A DNA stretch of 64,000 bases from contig NZ_JAGPXN010000001.1 of the NCBI RefSeq assembly GCF_018070575.1, forward strand, positions 930,001 to 994,000, written 5' to 3'. Position numbers and translations under genes: made by a program. The notes beneath the pieces are model-generated. The model searched no databases and had not been told where the DNA came from. It worked only from the letters and a program-made list of their open reading frames with translations. Position 1 is the first letter of the stretch. Each line of letters starts with the position of its first letter. Shown in pieces: positions 17,496 to 26,293 of this stretch. The stretch comes from Micromonospora sp. C31. Lineage in GTDB: Bacteria; Actinomycetota; Actinomycetes; Mycobacteriales; Micromonosporaceae.

Positions 17496-17921
17496 TCAGA
17501 CCGCGGCGGCGAGGGGGTTCGGGACGGGAGCGCCGGCGGTGCCGGGGGCGGCGGTCGTCGGGTCGGTGTTCAGCTCGACGACCCGGTTGTCGGCGTCGAC
17601 GTGCACCACCCGGGGCCGGTACGACCGGGCCTCGGCGTCGTCCATCTGCCCGTACGAGATGAGGATCACCAGGTCCCCCGGGTGCACCAGGTGGGCGGCG
17701 GCGCCGTTGATGCCGATCACGCCGCTGCCCCGCTCGCCCGGGATCACGTACGTCTCCAGCCGTGCCCCGTTGGTGATGTCCACGATCGCCACCTGCTCGC
17801 CGGGGATCAGGTCGGCGGCGTCGAGCAGGTCCTCGTCGACGGTCACCGAGCCCACGTAGTGCAGGTCGGCCTGGGTCACCGTGGCGCGGTGGATCTTCGA
17901 CTTGAGCATGGTGCGCAGCAT
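17496..17921 (-). CDS. panD: Aspartate 1-decarboxylase
   Basis: PanD makes beta-alanine from aspartate for pantothenate synthesis. The 141-residue proenzyme has the self-cleavage site Gly24-Ser25 in YVGSVTVD, which generates the pyruvoyl cofactor, and the conserved [10 protein letters not shown] and INGAAAHLV segments. Start ATG 17921 has GAAAGG upstream. It follows panC after about 36 bases on the same strand, so panC-panD is likely one transcript. Confidence 0.97.
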   Translation of the reverse strand: MLRTMLKSKIHRATVTQADLHYVGSVTVDEDLLDAADLIPGEQVAIVDITNGARLETYVIPGERGSGVIGINGAAAHLVHPGDLVILISYGQMDDAEARSYRPRVVHVDADNRVVELNTDPTTAAPGTAGAPVPNPLAAAV

Positions 17922-17957
17922 CGGGGTGCCTTTCGCGGAGGGTGGCGGGGGCCAGGT

Positions 17958-18806
17958 TCAGGAACGGGGGGCGAGCCGGATCGCCGCGTTGTCGATCAGC
18001 CGGGTGGCGCCCACCCAGGCGGCGACGAGCAGCCGCGCCGGCCCGGAGACCGGCCCCGGCTCCAGGTCCGGGTCGGTGAGCACCAGGTAGTCGAGACGCA
18101 CGCCGGGCGTACCGGTGCCGAAGGCCGCGTGCGCGGCGGCGAGCACCGCCCCCGCGTCGGCGCCCCCGTCGGCCGCCGCGGCCCCGCCGCGCAGCGCCGC
18201 CGACAGGCTCAGCGCGGCCGCCCGCTCGGCCGGGGAGAGGTAGCGGTTGCGGCTGGACAGGGCCAGCCCGTCCGGCTCCCGAACCGTGGGCACGCCGACC
18301 ACCTCGACCGGCACGTCGAGGTCCCGGGCCATCCGCCGTACCAGGGTCAGCTGCTGGTAGTCCTTCTCGCCGAAGAACGTCAGGTCGGGGCGGGTGAGCT
18401 GGAGCAGCTTCAGCACCACGGTGAGCACCCCGTGGAAGAACCCGGGGCGGCTCTGCCCCTCCAGGTCCTCCCCCAGCAGGCCCGGGTCGACCCGGACCCG
18501 GGGCTGGCCGTCCGGGTACATGTCCGCCACCGAGGGGGCGAAGACCAGGTCCGCGCCCGCCCGCCGGCAGATCTCCAGGTCGGCGTCGAGCGTGCGCGGG
18601 TAGCGGTCGAAGTCCTCGTTCGGGCCGAACTGCAACGGGTTGACGAAGATCGTGACGATCACGTGGTCGGCCCGCTCCCGGGCCGCCCGCAGCAGCGCCT
18701 CGTGCCCGGAGTGCAGCGCGCCCATGGTCATCACGACGCCGACGGTGCCCTTCAGCCCGTCCCGGGCCGCCGCCAGCTCGGCGCGGCCGTGCACCATTTC
18801 CGTCAC
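17958..18806 (-). CDS. panC: Pantothenate synthetase
   Basis: PanC joins pantoate and beta-alanine using ATP. The 282-residue protein shows the nucleotidyltransferase motif [12 protein letters not shown] near the N-terminus, [28 protein letters not shown] and [12 protein letters not shown], all typical of the family. GTG 18806 was chosen because GGAGGGG lies about five bases upstream. It follows the DUF2520 gene by 29 bases and precedes panD, forming the set DUF2520-panC-panD. Confidence 0.96.
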   Translation of the reverse strand: MTEMVHGRAELAAARDGLKGTVGVVMTMGALHSGHEALLRAARERADHVIVTIFVNPLQFGPNEDFDRYPRTLDADLEICRRAGADLVFAPSVADMYPDGQPRVRVDPGLLGEDLEGQSRPGFFHGVLTVVLKLLQLTRPDLTFFGEKDYQQLTLVRRMARDLDVPVEVVGVPTVREPDGLALSSRNRYLSPAERAAALSLSAALRGGAAAADGGADAGAVLAAAHAAFGTGTPGVRLDYLVLTDPDLEPGPVSGPARLLVAAWVGATRLIDNAAIRLAPRS

Positions 18807-18835
18807 GCGGTCCCCTCCGTCCACCGTCGGCCCGG

Positions 18836-19789
18836 TCACGCCGCCACCTCCCGCCGGTCGCCGGCGAGCACGCCGAGCAGCGACTCCGCGTCGACCGGCC
18901 GCAGCCGGCCCGCCGCGATGGCCCGGTCGGCCGTACGACGGGCCAGGGCCAGGTAGGGCGCGACCGACTCGGGGGCGGTCGCGGCGAGCCGGACCAGGTG
19001 CCGCTCGACCGTGCCGGCGTCGCCCCGGGACACCGGCCCGGTCAGCGCGTCGTCGCCGAGGCGCAGCGCGTTCTCCAGGGCGGCCCGCAGCAGCGGGGCG
19101 AGCACCTTCTCCGGCTGGGTCACCCCGGCGTCGCGCAGCCGGTCGGCCGCCTCGTTGACCAGGGTCACCAGGTGGTTGGCGCCGTGCGCCAGCGCCGCGT
19201 GGTAGAGCGGCCGGTCCGCCTCGCCGACCCACTCCGGCACCCCGCCGAGGTCGGCGACCAGCCGGGCGGCCAGGGGGCGTAGCTCCGCCGGGGCGGTCAC
19301 CCCGTACGAGATGCCGGCCAGCCGGGCGAGGTCGTCCGGCGTACCGGTGAAGGTCATCGCGGGGTGCAGGGCGAGCGGCCGGGCCCCCGCCGCGGCGGCC
19401 GGCGCGAGCACGGCCAGCCCGTGCGCGCCGGAGGTGTGCGCGACCACCTGCCCGGGGCGCAGCGCGCCGGAGCCGGCCAGGGCGGCGACCACCCCGGCGA
19501 GCGCGTCGTCGGGCACGGCGAGCAGCAGCAGGTCGGTGCCCGCCCGCGCCACGGCGTCGGCGGAGCGGCGGGGCACCCCGGGAAGCAGCAGCGCCGCCCG
19601 GGCCTGGGAGGCGCCGGAGCCGGCCGTGGCGGCGACGACCCGGTGGCCGGCGGCGACGAGGGCGGCGCCCAGTACGGCACCGACCCGGCCGGAGCCGACG
19701 ACGCCGGCGGTGAGGAAACGGGGGGTGGCGGCCGGCGGTGCGGCGGCCCCGTGGGGGGCGGCCGGGCGCGGGCGCGGGGTTGCGCTCAT
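18836..19789 (-). CDS. Rossmann-fold protein with DUF2520 domain
   Basis: The 317-residue protein has an N-terminal NAD(P)-binding Rossmann domain ([15 protein letters not shown] at about 30-44, then [13 protein letters not shown] and the HTSGAHG segment) and a C-terminal all-helical DUF2520 domain containing [16 protein letters not shown]. This resembles the 6-phosphogluconate/ketopantoate reductase architecture. Position directly before panC and panD suggests a role in pantothenate synthesis, possibly as a ketopantoate reductase, but this is inference. It corresponds in position to Rv3603c. ATG 19789 begins the protein; a 186-base divergent promoter region separates it from the methyltransferase gene. 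Confidence 0.85.
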   Translation of the reverse strand: MSATPRPRPAAPHGAAAPPAATPRFLTAGVVGSGRVGAVLGAALVAAGHRVVAATAGSGASQARAALLLPGVPRRSADAVARAGTDLLLLAVPDDALAGVVAALAGSGALRPGQVVAHTSGAHGLAVLAPAAAAGARPLALHPAMTFTGTPDDLARLAGISYGVTAPAELRPLAARLVADLGGVPEWVGEADRPLYHAALAHGANHLVTLVNEAADRLRDAGVTQPEKVLAPLLRAALENALRLGDDALTGPVSRGDAGTVERHLVRLAATAPESVAPYLALARRTADRAIAAGRLRPVDAESLLGVLAGDRREVAA

Positions 19790-19869
19790 GGCGACGATCC
19801 AGTCCTCGAGAAGGGGTACCGGTCGATCGCAAGTATGCGCCGGGGCCACGGAAGCGGGACAAGGATGTG

Positions 19870-19883
19870 TGAAAACGTTCACC
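19870..19883. promoter_or_regulatory. Palindromic operator-like site upstream of the methyltransferase-nuoD pair
   Basis: GTGAAAACGTTCAC has 5-base inverted arms (GTGAA/TTCAC) around an AACG centre, like operators of LacI-family repressors. It lies about 50 bases upstream of a TAGGGT -10-like element at 19932-19937 and between divergent genes. No cognate regulator is in the window. Confidence 0.35.
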
Positions 19884-19931
19884 GACGGCACCGCCGGCCC
19901 GGGGACGGGCGGTCGACCCCGGGCGGCTGCG

Positions 19932-19937
19932 TAGGGT
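19932..19937 (+). promoter_or_regulatory. -10-like element for the methyltransferase-nuoD operon
   Basis: TAGGGT matches TANNNT and lies 38 bases before the ATG at 19976, which has a good GAGGAAGG ribosome-binding site. No clear -35 is visible. Confidence 0.35.
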
Positions 19938-19975
19938 CGGCCCGGGGTGACGCACGCCGCACGAGGAAGGAACCG

Positions 19976-21094
19976 ATGTCGATCCGCTGGCGGGACGCGA
20001 TGCGACGGGCGCTCTACGGGCCGGGCGGCTTCTTCGTCGCCGGGTCGGGGCCGGCCGACCACTTCCGCACCAGCGTGCACGCGTCGCCGGCCTTCGCCGC
20101 CGCGCTGCTGCGGCTCGTCGGGCAGGTCGACGCCGCCCTCGGCCACCCGGACCGGCTCGACGTCGTCGACGTGGGTGCCGGCCGCGGTGAGCTGCTGCGC
20201 GCGCTCTCCGCCGCGCTGGGGACTCCCCCGGCCGCCGCCCGGCCCTCGGCCCCGTCCGGCCCGTCGTCCGCCGGTCCCGCTCCCTCCGCGTCGGTTCCGC
20301 TCGCCTTCCGGGTACGCCTCACCGCGGTCGAGAAGGCTTCCCGACCGGTCGACCTGCCCGACGGGATCGACTGGCTTGACGAGATCCCCGCCGGGATCAC
20401 CGGGCTGCTGGTGGCCACCGAGTGGCTGGACAACGTGCCGCTCGACGTCGCGGTGCACACCGCCGAGGGTTGGCGCTACCTGCTGGTCGACCCGGCCACC
20501 GGCGAGGAGACCGTCGGTGACCCGGTCGACCCCGCCGACGCGGACTGGCTGGCCCGATGGTGGCCGGTGCCGGCGGCCGGAGTCGACGGGACCGGTCCGA
20601 CCGGGTCGGGCTGCCCGGAACCTCCTGCGGCGGTGCGGGCCGAGATCGGCCGGACGCGCGACGACGCCTGGGCCGAGGCGGTCGACAGGGTCGACCGGGG
20701 GCTGGCGTTGGCCGTGGACTACGGGCACCTGCGCGACGGCCGACCCGTGGACGGGACGTTGACCGGGTACCGGGGCGGGCGGCAGGTGCCGCCGGTGCCG
20801 GACGGGAGCCGCGACGTCACCGCGCACGTCGCCGTCGACTCGGTCGCCTCCGCCGGTGCCACGGTCGCCCGGTGCGCGTACGACCTGGTGTCGCAGCGGG
20901 AGGCGCTGCGGGCGCTCGGGGCCGACGGCGGGCGACCGCCGCTGAGCCTGGCCGTCGGCGACCCGGCCGGCTACGTGCGGGCGCTCGCCGCCGCGTCGGC
21001 GGTGGCCGAGCTGACCGATCCGGCCGGCCTGGGCGGGCACTGGTGGCTGCGGCAACCGGTCGGCGTCGACCCCGGGCGGTTCATGGCACGATGA
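19976..21094 (+). CDS. SAM-dependent methyltransferase, MidA/NDUFAF7 family
   Basis: The 372-residue protein matches the MidA (DUF185, COG1565) pattern: an N-terminal YGPGGFF segment with the following F-x-TS, a SAM-binding [12 protein letters not shown] at 63-74, the [12 protein letters not shown] block, ALAVDYGHL, then GTLTGYRGG and a DVTAHV motif. The mitochondrial member NDUFAF7 dimethylates an arginine of the complex I subunit NDUFS2, the counterpart of NuoD. Here the next gene is nuoD, joined by a 4-base ATGA overlap, which strongly suggests that NuoD is the substrate. ATG 19976 has GAGGAAGG upstream. An extra Pro/Ala/Ser-rich insert at about 83-105 is unusual. Confidence 0.85.
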   Translation: MSIRWRDAMRRALYGPGGFFVAGSGPADHFRTSVHASPAFAAALLRLVGQVDAALGHPDRLDVVDVGAGRGELLRALSAALGTPPAAARPSAPSGPSSAGPAPSASVPLAFRVRLTAVEKASRPVDLPDGIDWLDEIPAGITGLLVATEWLDNVPLDVAVHTAEGWRYLLVDPATGEETVGDPVDPADADWLARWWPVPAAGVDGTGPTGSGCPEPPAAVRAEIGRTRDDAWAEAVDRVDRGLALAVDYGHLRDGRPVDGTLTGYRGGRQVPPVPDGSRDVTAHVAVDSVASAGATVARCAYDLVSQREALRALGADGGRPPLSLAVGDPAGYVRALAAASAVAELTDPAGLGGHWWLRQPVGVDPGRFMAR

Positions 21095-22260
21095 CGGTCA
21101 TGACCACGGACGCCGGCGACCTCCGCGAGCTGACCGTCGGCACCGGGGCCGGCGGGGAGCAACTCGGCACCGACATGGTGCTCAACATCGGGCCGCAGCA
21201 CCCCTCCACGCACGGCGTGCTCCGACTGAAGCTGGTGCTCGACGGCGAGCGGGTGGTGGCCTGCGAGCCGGTCGTCGGCTACATGCACCGGGGCGCGGAG
21301 AAGCTCTTCGAGGTCCGCGACTACCGGCAGATCATCGTGCTGGCCAACCGGCACGACTGGCTCTCGGCGTTCTCCAACGAGCTGGGCGTGGTGCTCGCCG
21401 TGGAGCGGCTGATGGGCATGGAGGTGCCGGAACGGGCCACCTGGCTGCGGATGGCGCTGGCCGAGCTGAACCGGGTGCTCAACCACCTGATGTTCCTCGG
21501 CTCCTACCCCCTGGAGATCGGCGCGATCACGCCGATGTTCTACGCGTTCCGCGAACGGGAGACCATCCAGGCGGTCATGGAGGAGGTCTCCGGCGGCCGG
21601 ATCCACTACATGTTCAACCGGGTGGGCGGGCTCAAGGAGGAGGTGCCGGCCGGCTGGACCGGCCGGGTGCGGGCCGCCATCGCCGAGGTCCGCCGACGGA
21701 TGCCGGACCTGGACAACCTCATCCGGCGCAACGACATCTTCCTGGCCCGTACGGTCGGCGTCGGGGTGCTCTCCGCGGCGGACGCCGCCGCGTTCGGCGC
21801 GTCCGGGCCCGTCGCCCGGGCCTCCGGCCTCGACCTCGACCTGCGCCGTGACGAGCCCTACCTGGCCTACGACCAGCTGGACGTGCCGGTGGTGACGAAG
21901 ACCGCCGGCGACTGCCACGCCCGCTTCGAGGTGCTGCTCGACCAGGTGTACGCCTCACTCGACCTCACCGAGCAGTGCCTGGACCGGGTGGACCGGCTCA
22001 CCGGGCCCATCAACACCCGGCTGCCGAAGGTGCTCAAGGCTCCCGAGGGGCACACCTACGCCTGGACGGAGAACCCGCTCGGCATCAACGGCTACTACCT
22101 GGTCTCCCGGGGCGAAAAGACGCCGTGGCGGCTGAAGCTGCGCACCGCTTCGTACGCGAACGTGCAGGCGCTGGCCACCCTGCTCCCCGGCTGCCTGGTC
22201 CCGGACCTGATCGCCATCCTCGGCTCGATGTTCTTCGTGGTGGGCGACATCGACAAGTGA
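21091..22260 (+). CDS. nuoD: NADH-quinone oxidoreductase subunit D, stand-alone paralogue
   Basis: NuoD (49-kDa subunit) of respiratory complex I helps form the quinone site. The 389-residue product has the family signature [13 protein letters not shown] near residues 34-46, the HRG motif (His66, Arg67) whose arginine is methylated in mitochondrial complex [13 protein letters not shown], and a C-terminal [17 protein letters not shown] followed by [12 protein letters not shown]. It is shorter than many actinobacterial NuoD proteins, mainly at the N-terminus. No other nuo gene is in the window, so this is an orphan copy. It overlaps the methyltransferase gene by four bases; ATG 21100 is an alternative start. 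Confidence 0.9.
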   Translation: MTVMTTDAGDLRELTVGTGAGGEQLGTDMVLNIGPQHPSTHGVLRLKLVLDGERVVACEPVVGYMHRGAEKLFEVRDYRQIIVLANRHDWLSAFSNELGVVLAVERLMGMEVPERATWLRMALAELNRVLNHLMFLGSYPLEIGAITPMFYAFRERETIQAVMEEVSGGRIHYMFNRVGGLKEEVPAGWTGRVRAAIAEVRRRMPDLDNLIRRNDIFLARTVGVGVLSAADAAAFGASGPVARASGLDLDLRRDEPYLAYDQLDVPVVTKTAGDCHARFEVLLDQVYASLDLTEQCLDRVDRLTGPINTRLPKVLKAPEGHTYAWTENPLGINGYYLVSRGEKTPWRLKLRTASYANVQALATLLPGCLVPDLIAILGSMFFVVGDIDK

Positions 22261-22285
22261 TCCCCGCCCGGGGCGGCCGGCGCGG

Positions 22286-24088
22286 TCAACGCCAGCGGTC
22301 GGCGGAGCGGACGCCGCCCGCCGAGGGCTCGTCGTCCTGCGGCGGGTAGCCGTAGTGCTCGTCCTGCCGCCGGCCGTACCGCTCCGGCTCGGGCTCCGCC
22401 CGGCGGGTGTGGCGTGCCTCGGGCTGGCGGGCGTCGTACCGCCCCTCGGGCTGGAGTTCCCGCTGGCGGGGCGGGCGCCACTCGTCGGGCACCGGCACCC
22501 CGCCGGCCGGCAGGGCCGGGGCGTCGTCCGGCTCCGGCCAGCCGCCGCGCCACCCGTCGTCCGCCCGGTCCCGGCCCCGGCGCGGCTCGTCCCGCCGGAC
22601 CGTCGCCCAACGGCCCGCGACCCGGTACTCGGTGCCGTTGTCGTCCGCGTGCACCTCGGCACGCCGCTCCCCGACCCGCAGCTCACGACCCCGCTCGTCG
22701 TCCCGCACGGCGGCCCACCGGTCCCCGGCGCGCAGCTGCGACCAGTACTCCCCGCCCTCCGCCCCCGCCTCGTCGGGCGGGTACGACCGGCCGCGCCCGG
22801 GCGGTCCGGCCGGCGCCCCCCAGCCCGGTCCGCCCGCGCTGCCCCGTGCGGGGGCGTCCCACTGCTGCCCGCGCTCGTCGTGCCGGCCCGGGAACTCCCG
22901 GTCGCCACGCTGGGCCGACCACTCCCGCGCACCGGGCGGGGTGGACCACCCCCGGCCGTCGCGCTGGACCGACCACTCCGCGTCACCGGGCTGGTCCGAA
23001 CGGGCCCGGTCGTCCGGGGCGCCCCCCGGCCCCGGCCGTGCCCCGTCGTCGTCCCGGCGTGACCGGTCGTCGTCCCGGGGCCGGTCGTCGTGACGGGGCC
23101 GGTCGTCGTGACGGGGCCGGTCGTCGTGACGGGGCCCGTCGTCCGCGTCGGCGGGCCCGTGGCCGGCCCAGGACCGGTCGTCCGGCTCGCCCGACCACGG
23201 CCGCTCCTCCGGCGTCGGCGCCCAGCGCCCCGCGTACCCGCCGCCGTACCGCGCGCCCCGGTCCCCGGGATCGGACGCGGCACCGTCGACGACGGTGTGC
23301 CGGGTGGTGACGTGCACGGTCTCGGTGTGCCGCACCACCCCGAGCGGGCGGGCCACGGGCTGACTTCCCGGCTCCGCCGGCCGGGCCGCCCCGTAGACCC
23401 CGGCCTTGCCACCGGCCGCCGGCCGGTGCGCGTACCCGCCGGCCGGTGCCGGGGCCGGCTCCTCCGCGCCGTACCCGCCAGCCGCTCCCCCGGCCGGCCG
23501 GTCCGCGCCGTACCCGCCGGCCGGGCCGGGCGCGGGCCGTTCGGCGCGCGGAGCCGGCCGCGGCCTGCGGGCGGGCTCCTCGTCGTCCCGGTCGGTACGC
23601 CCCGGGCGGGGTGCCGCGTCGTCCTGGTCCGGCACCCGCCTCCGGCCGGCGACCGCGTCGTCGACGGACGCCCGGGCCCGGCCGGAGGCGGCCGGGGCGT
23701 CGACCCCGGCGAGCGCGGCGCTGCTGGCGTCCAGCCGCCGACGCAGCGCGGTGACCTCCTCCTGGGCCCGCTGGGCGTGGTCGAGTGCCTGGTTGCCGCG
23801 CTGGGCGGCGGCCACGATCTCGCCACGCAACTCGCGGCGGAGGTGCTCGATCTCGTCCAGCAGTTCGTCGGTCCGGGCCGGGCCCGCGCCGTCGGCGCGC
23901 AGCGCGATCGACAGGCCGATGAGGACGACGGCCAGAATGGCGAGCACGGCCGCGAACCGCAGCGGACCGTTGCTGTCGGCGACGAGCAGGATCAAGGCCG
24001 CCACCGGCGCCAGGGCGACACCGACCCAGAAGAGCACGGTGAGCAGCGACAGGCTGCGCTTGTCGGCGGAAGCGACCGGGGCTGGCAT
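22286..24088 (-). CDS. Membrane protein with long low-complexity tail, Rv3604c-like
   Basis: The 600-residue product starts with two membrane helices (about 13-37 and 41-63), followed by a coiled-coil segment (about 70-118, rich in E, L, R and Q). The remaining 450 residues are a hydrophilic, Arg/Asp/Pro/Gly-rich tail. It contains an RHDDRP hexapeptide repeated in tandem (DNA near 23080-23130, 18-base units) and a set of three ~19-residue repeats beginning RWAAVRDDE, RRAEVHADD and RWATVRRDE. The tail is probably cytoplasmic and disordered. Its place between the pan and fol genes matches Rv3604c, an Ala/Arg/Pro-rich membrane protein of unknown function. It converges with nuoD, 25 bases apart. 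Confidence 0.75.
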   Translation of the reverse strand: MPAPVASADKRSLSLLTVLFWVGVALAPVAALILLVADSNGPLRFAAVLAILAVVLIGLSIALRADGAGPARTDELLDEIEHLRRELRGEIVAAAQRGNQALDHAQRAQEEVTALRRRLDASSAALAGVDAPAASGRARASVDDAVAGRRRVPDQDDAAPRPGRTDRDDEEPARRPRPAPRAERPAPGPAGGYGADRPAGGAAGGYGAEEPAPAPAGGYAHRPAAGGKAGVYGAARPAEPGSQPVARPLGVVRHTETVHVTTRHTVVDGAASDPGDRGARYGGGYAGRWAPTPEERPWSGEPDDRSWAGHGPADADDGPRHDDRPRHDDRPRHDDRPRDDDRSRRDDDGARPGPGGAPDDRARSDQPGDAEWSVQRDGRGWSTPPGAREWSAQRGDREFPGRHDERGQQWDAPARGSAGGPGWGAPAGPPGRGRSYPPDEAGAEGGEYWSQLRAGDRWAAVRDDERGRELRVGERRAEVHADDNGTEYRVAGRWATVRRDEPRRGRDRADDGWRGGWPEPDDAPALPAGGVPVPDEWRPPRQRELQPEGRYDARQPEARHTRRAEPEPERYGRRQDEHYGYPPQDDEPSAGGVRSADRWR

Positions 24089-24150
24089 GGGTCCGCAGCC
24101 TACCGAGACTCCTGCCGCCCGGGAAAGGGTGAACGGGGCCCCGCCGGGGA

Positions 24151-25155
24151 TCAGCCGACGGCCAGCGCGCCGTCCGAGGAGAACACCAGGCCCACGCTCG
24201 CGGCCCCGGTCTTCAACGCGTTCTTGGTCTGCGGGCCGCCCTGGTCCAGCGAGCTGAACGAGCCGGCCTTGAAGTCGTAGACCTGGACGAGCCCCGCCTG
24301 GCACTTCGGCCGCTGCGGGCACTCCGGCGGCCCGGCCAGCACCGTCGCCTGGCCCGAGCACTTGTCGGCCAGCTCGGAGAGCGTGCGGACGCCGTACTTG
24401 TCGGCGAACGCCTGGGTCACGGCGAACGCGTTCTGGTCCTGCGCCGCGGCCGGCGTGCCGAAGACGAGGCCGACCTTGTCGCCGGCCGTCTTGAGCGCCG
24501 CGACGGTCTTCTCCAGCTCCGGCGAGGACACCGGCGCGGCGTCCTTGCCGTTCTCCTTGGTGTTGAGGAACTCGGCCATGGTCGCCGCGTACTCGGGGAC
24601 GACCTGGATCTCGCCCTTCTCCAGGGCCGGCTCGTAGAGCTCGCGGTTGCCGATCTGCTGCACCTTGGCGTCGTAGCCGGCGGCGGTCAGGGCGATCTTG
24701 TAGAGCTCGGCCAGGATCTGGTTCTCCGTGAAGTTGGCCGCGCCGATCACGATCTGCCCGCCGGGCCCCTTGGCGATGCCCGCGGTGACGCCGTTGGCCG
24801 CCGCGAACTCCTCGGCCGCCTTCTGCGCCGTCTTGCGGTCGACGTCGACGGCCTTGTTGAGCTGGACCAGCTTTGGCGTGTCGAGCGCGGCGGAGACCTT
24901 GTCCAGCGCCGCGATCAACTGCGGGTTGGCCGCGTCGGCGTTGATCGCCGGGATGACGTTGTCGGTGTTCTGGAGCTTCTTGTCGTCGTCGAGGACGACG
25001 AGCCGGTCACCGGCGACCGGCGCGCAGCCGGCCCCGGAGGCCGCCTGCTCCGGGGCGTCCGTGCCGGAGGAACCGGCGTCGCCGCAGCCGGTCAGCAGCC
25101 CCGCCGCGGCGAGGGCTCCCACCGCACCGACGACCAGGCTTCTACGTGCGCGCAT
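24151..25155 (-). CDS. Osmoprotectant ABC transporter substrate-binding lipoprotein, circularly permuted
   Basis: A 334-residue lipoprotein (lipobox LLTGC, Cys24) of the glycine betaine/choline/carnitine OpuAC family. The order of segments is abnormal. The segment just after the lipobox (residues about 48-125: LVVLDDDKKLQNTDNV ... LNKAVDVDRKTAQKAAEEF) is what normally ends such proteins. The usual beginning (IVIGAANFTENQILAELY) follows in the middle, and the protein ends at VGLVFSSDGALAVG, which normally sits two thirds of the way along. This is a circular permutation with the new ends in the loop after SSDG. It is encoded with two permeases on the same strand and a divergent ATPase. ATG 25155 starts the signal peptide with GGAAGG upstream. 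Confidence 0.88.
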   Translation of the reverse strand: MRARRSLVVGAVGALAAAGLLTGCGDAGSSGTDAPEQAASGAGCAPVAGDRLVVLDDDKKLQNTDNVIPAINADAANPQLIAALDKVSAALDTPKLVQLNKAVDVDRKTAQKAAEEFAAANGVTAGIAKGPGGQIVIGAANFTENQILAELYKIALTAAGYDAKVQQIGNRELYEPALEKGEIQVVPEYAATMAEFLNTKENGKDAAPVSSPELEKTVAALKTAGDKVGLVFGTPAAAQDQNAFAVTQAFADKYGVRTLSELADKCSGQATVLAGPPECPQRPKCQAGLVQVYDFKAGSFSSLDQGGPQTKNALKTGAASVGLVFSSDGALAVG

Positions 25156-25391
25156 CGATGCCCGCCTTCCGTGTCCCGGCGCGGCCCTGCCGGGCCGGCC
25201 GCGTGTCCGACGGGCGATCTCCGGTCCGGCCGCCCGCTGTGTCCCACGGACGGCCCGCTTGCGACCGCCCGGATTCCCACCCCAACATTTTCCACGCGGG
25301 GCCGACAACCCGGGGCGGAGTTTGTCACCGGATCGTCACCAGAGGTGAGCCGGATTCGCCGTCCGCGCGGCGTCGGGGCGGGCGGACCCGC

Positions 25392-26114
25392 TCAGCCGCC
25401 GGCCACCGCCTGCGCCGCCCGGCGGCGCGCCCGACGGCGGTCGGCCCGCAGCGGGTGCGGCGTCACCAGCCGCTCGACCCGGGCCAGCACCAGTTCCAGC
25501 AGGATGGCAAGCCCTGCCACCAGCACACCGCCGGCGATGATCTGACCGCCGCCAGCCGCGATGTCCAGCCCGAAGCCCGCCCGGATGATCTGGCCGAGGC
25601 CGCCGCCGTTCACGAAGGACGCCAGCGCCGCGGTCGCCACCACCTGCACCGCCGCCGTGCGGAACCCGGCCGCCAGGTAGGGCACCGCCAGCGGCAGCTC
25701 GACCCGGCGCAGCAACTGCCAGCCGGAGAAGCCCATCCCGCGCGCCGCGTCCCGGGCCTCCGGGTCGGCCTGCCGCACCCCCGTGTACGCGTTGGCCAGC
25801 AGCGGCGGCACCGCGAAGACGGCAAGCGCGACCACCACCGACGGCCGGCCGAAGCCGAGGAAGGTCAGCGGCAGGATGGTGAGCAGGGCGAGCGTGGGGA
25901 CGGCCAGCGACACGTTGGACACCAGCACCACCAGGCCGCCGCCCCGGTTGGTGTGCCCGAGCCAGAGCCCGATCGGCCAGGCGATCAGGCAGCCGAGCGC
26001 CACCGCCGCCGCCGACATCGACAGGTGCTCGCCGAGCCGCTCCAGGATGCCGCCCGGGTTCGTCCAGTTCAGCGGATCGTTGAGCCAGACCAGCGCCGCC
26101 TCGACCGGATTCAC
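25392..26114 (-). CDS. Osmoprotectant ABC transporter permease
   Basis: A 240-residue inner-membrane permease of the OpuB/ProW type with about six membrane helices and the EAA-type loop near ARDAARGMGFSGWQLLRRVELPLAVP, where the ATPase docks. It ends in an Arg-rich tail. Start GTG 26114. It lies between the permuted binding protein (237 bases downstream) and the second permease, from which it is separated by a three-copy 59-bp repeat. The 237-base spacer downstream has a short AT-richer patch (near 25285) and direct GTCACC repeats near 25325-25345 but no gene. Confidence 0.9.
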   Translation of the reverse strand: MNPVEAALVWLNDPLNWTNPGGILERLGEHLSMSAAAVALGCLIAWPIGLWLGHTNRGGGLVVLVSNVSLAVPTLALLTILPLTFLGFGRPSVVVALAVFAVPPLLANAYTGVRQADPEARDAARGMGFSGWQLLRRVELPLAVPYLAAGFRTAAVQVVATAALASFVNGGGLGQIIRAGFGLDIAAGGGQIIAGGVLVAGLAILLELVLARVERLVTPHPLRADRRRARRRAAQAVAGG

Positions 26115-26133
26115 CGGGCCCGCCCTCCCTTCG

Positions 26134-26293
26134 CGACTGCGGGACTCCGCTGCGCTACGTTCCTCGCGCTCACCGAGCCACCTCTCCGTCCACGACTGCG
26201 GGACTCCGCTGCGCTACGTTCCTCGCGCTCACCGAGCCACCTCTCCGTTCACGACTACGGGACTCCGCTGCGCTACGTTCCTCGCGCTCACCG
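26134..26293. repeat. Tandem 59-bp intergenic repeat, about 2.7 copies
   Basis: Units start at 26134, 26193 and 26252, exactly 59 bases apart, with only a few differences. Each contains GGGACTCCGCTGCGCTACG followed by TTCCTCGCGCTCACCG. The last partial copy runs into the final codons of the upstream permease gene (stop at 26288-26290). Sequences of this type are familiar as dispersed intergenic repeats in Micromonosporaceae. Confidence 0.9.

Noticed and set aside
23080..23130. Possible CRISPR or regulatory repeat array
   Set aside because: The 18-base units are in frame within a protein gene, have no unique spacers and encode a simple hexapeptide.
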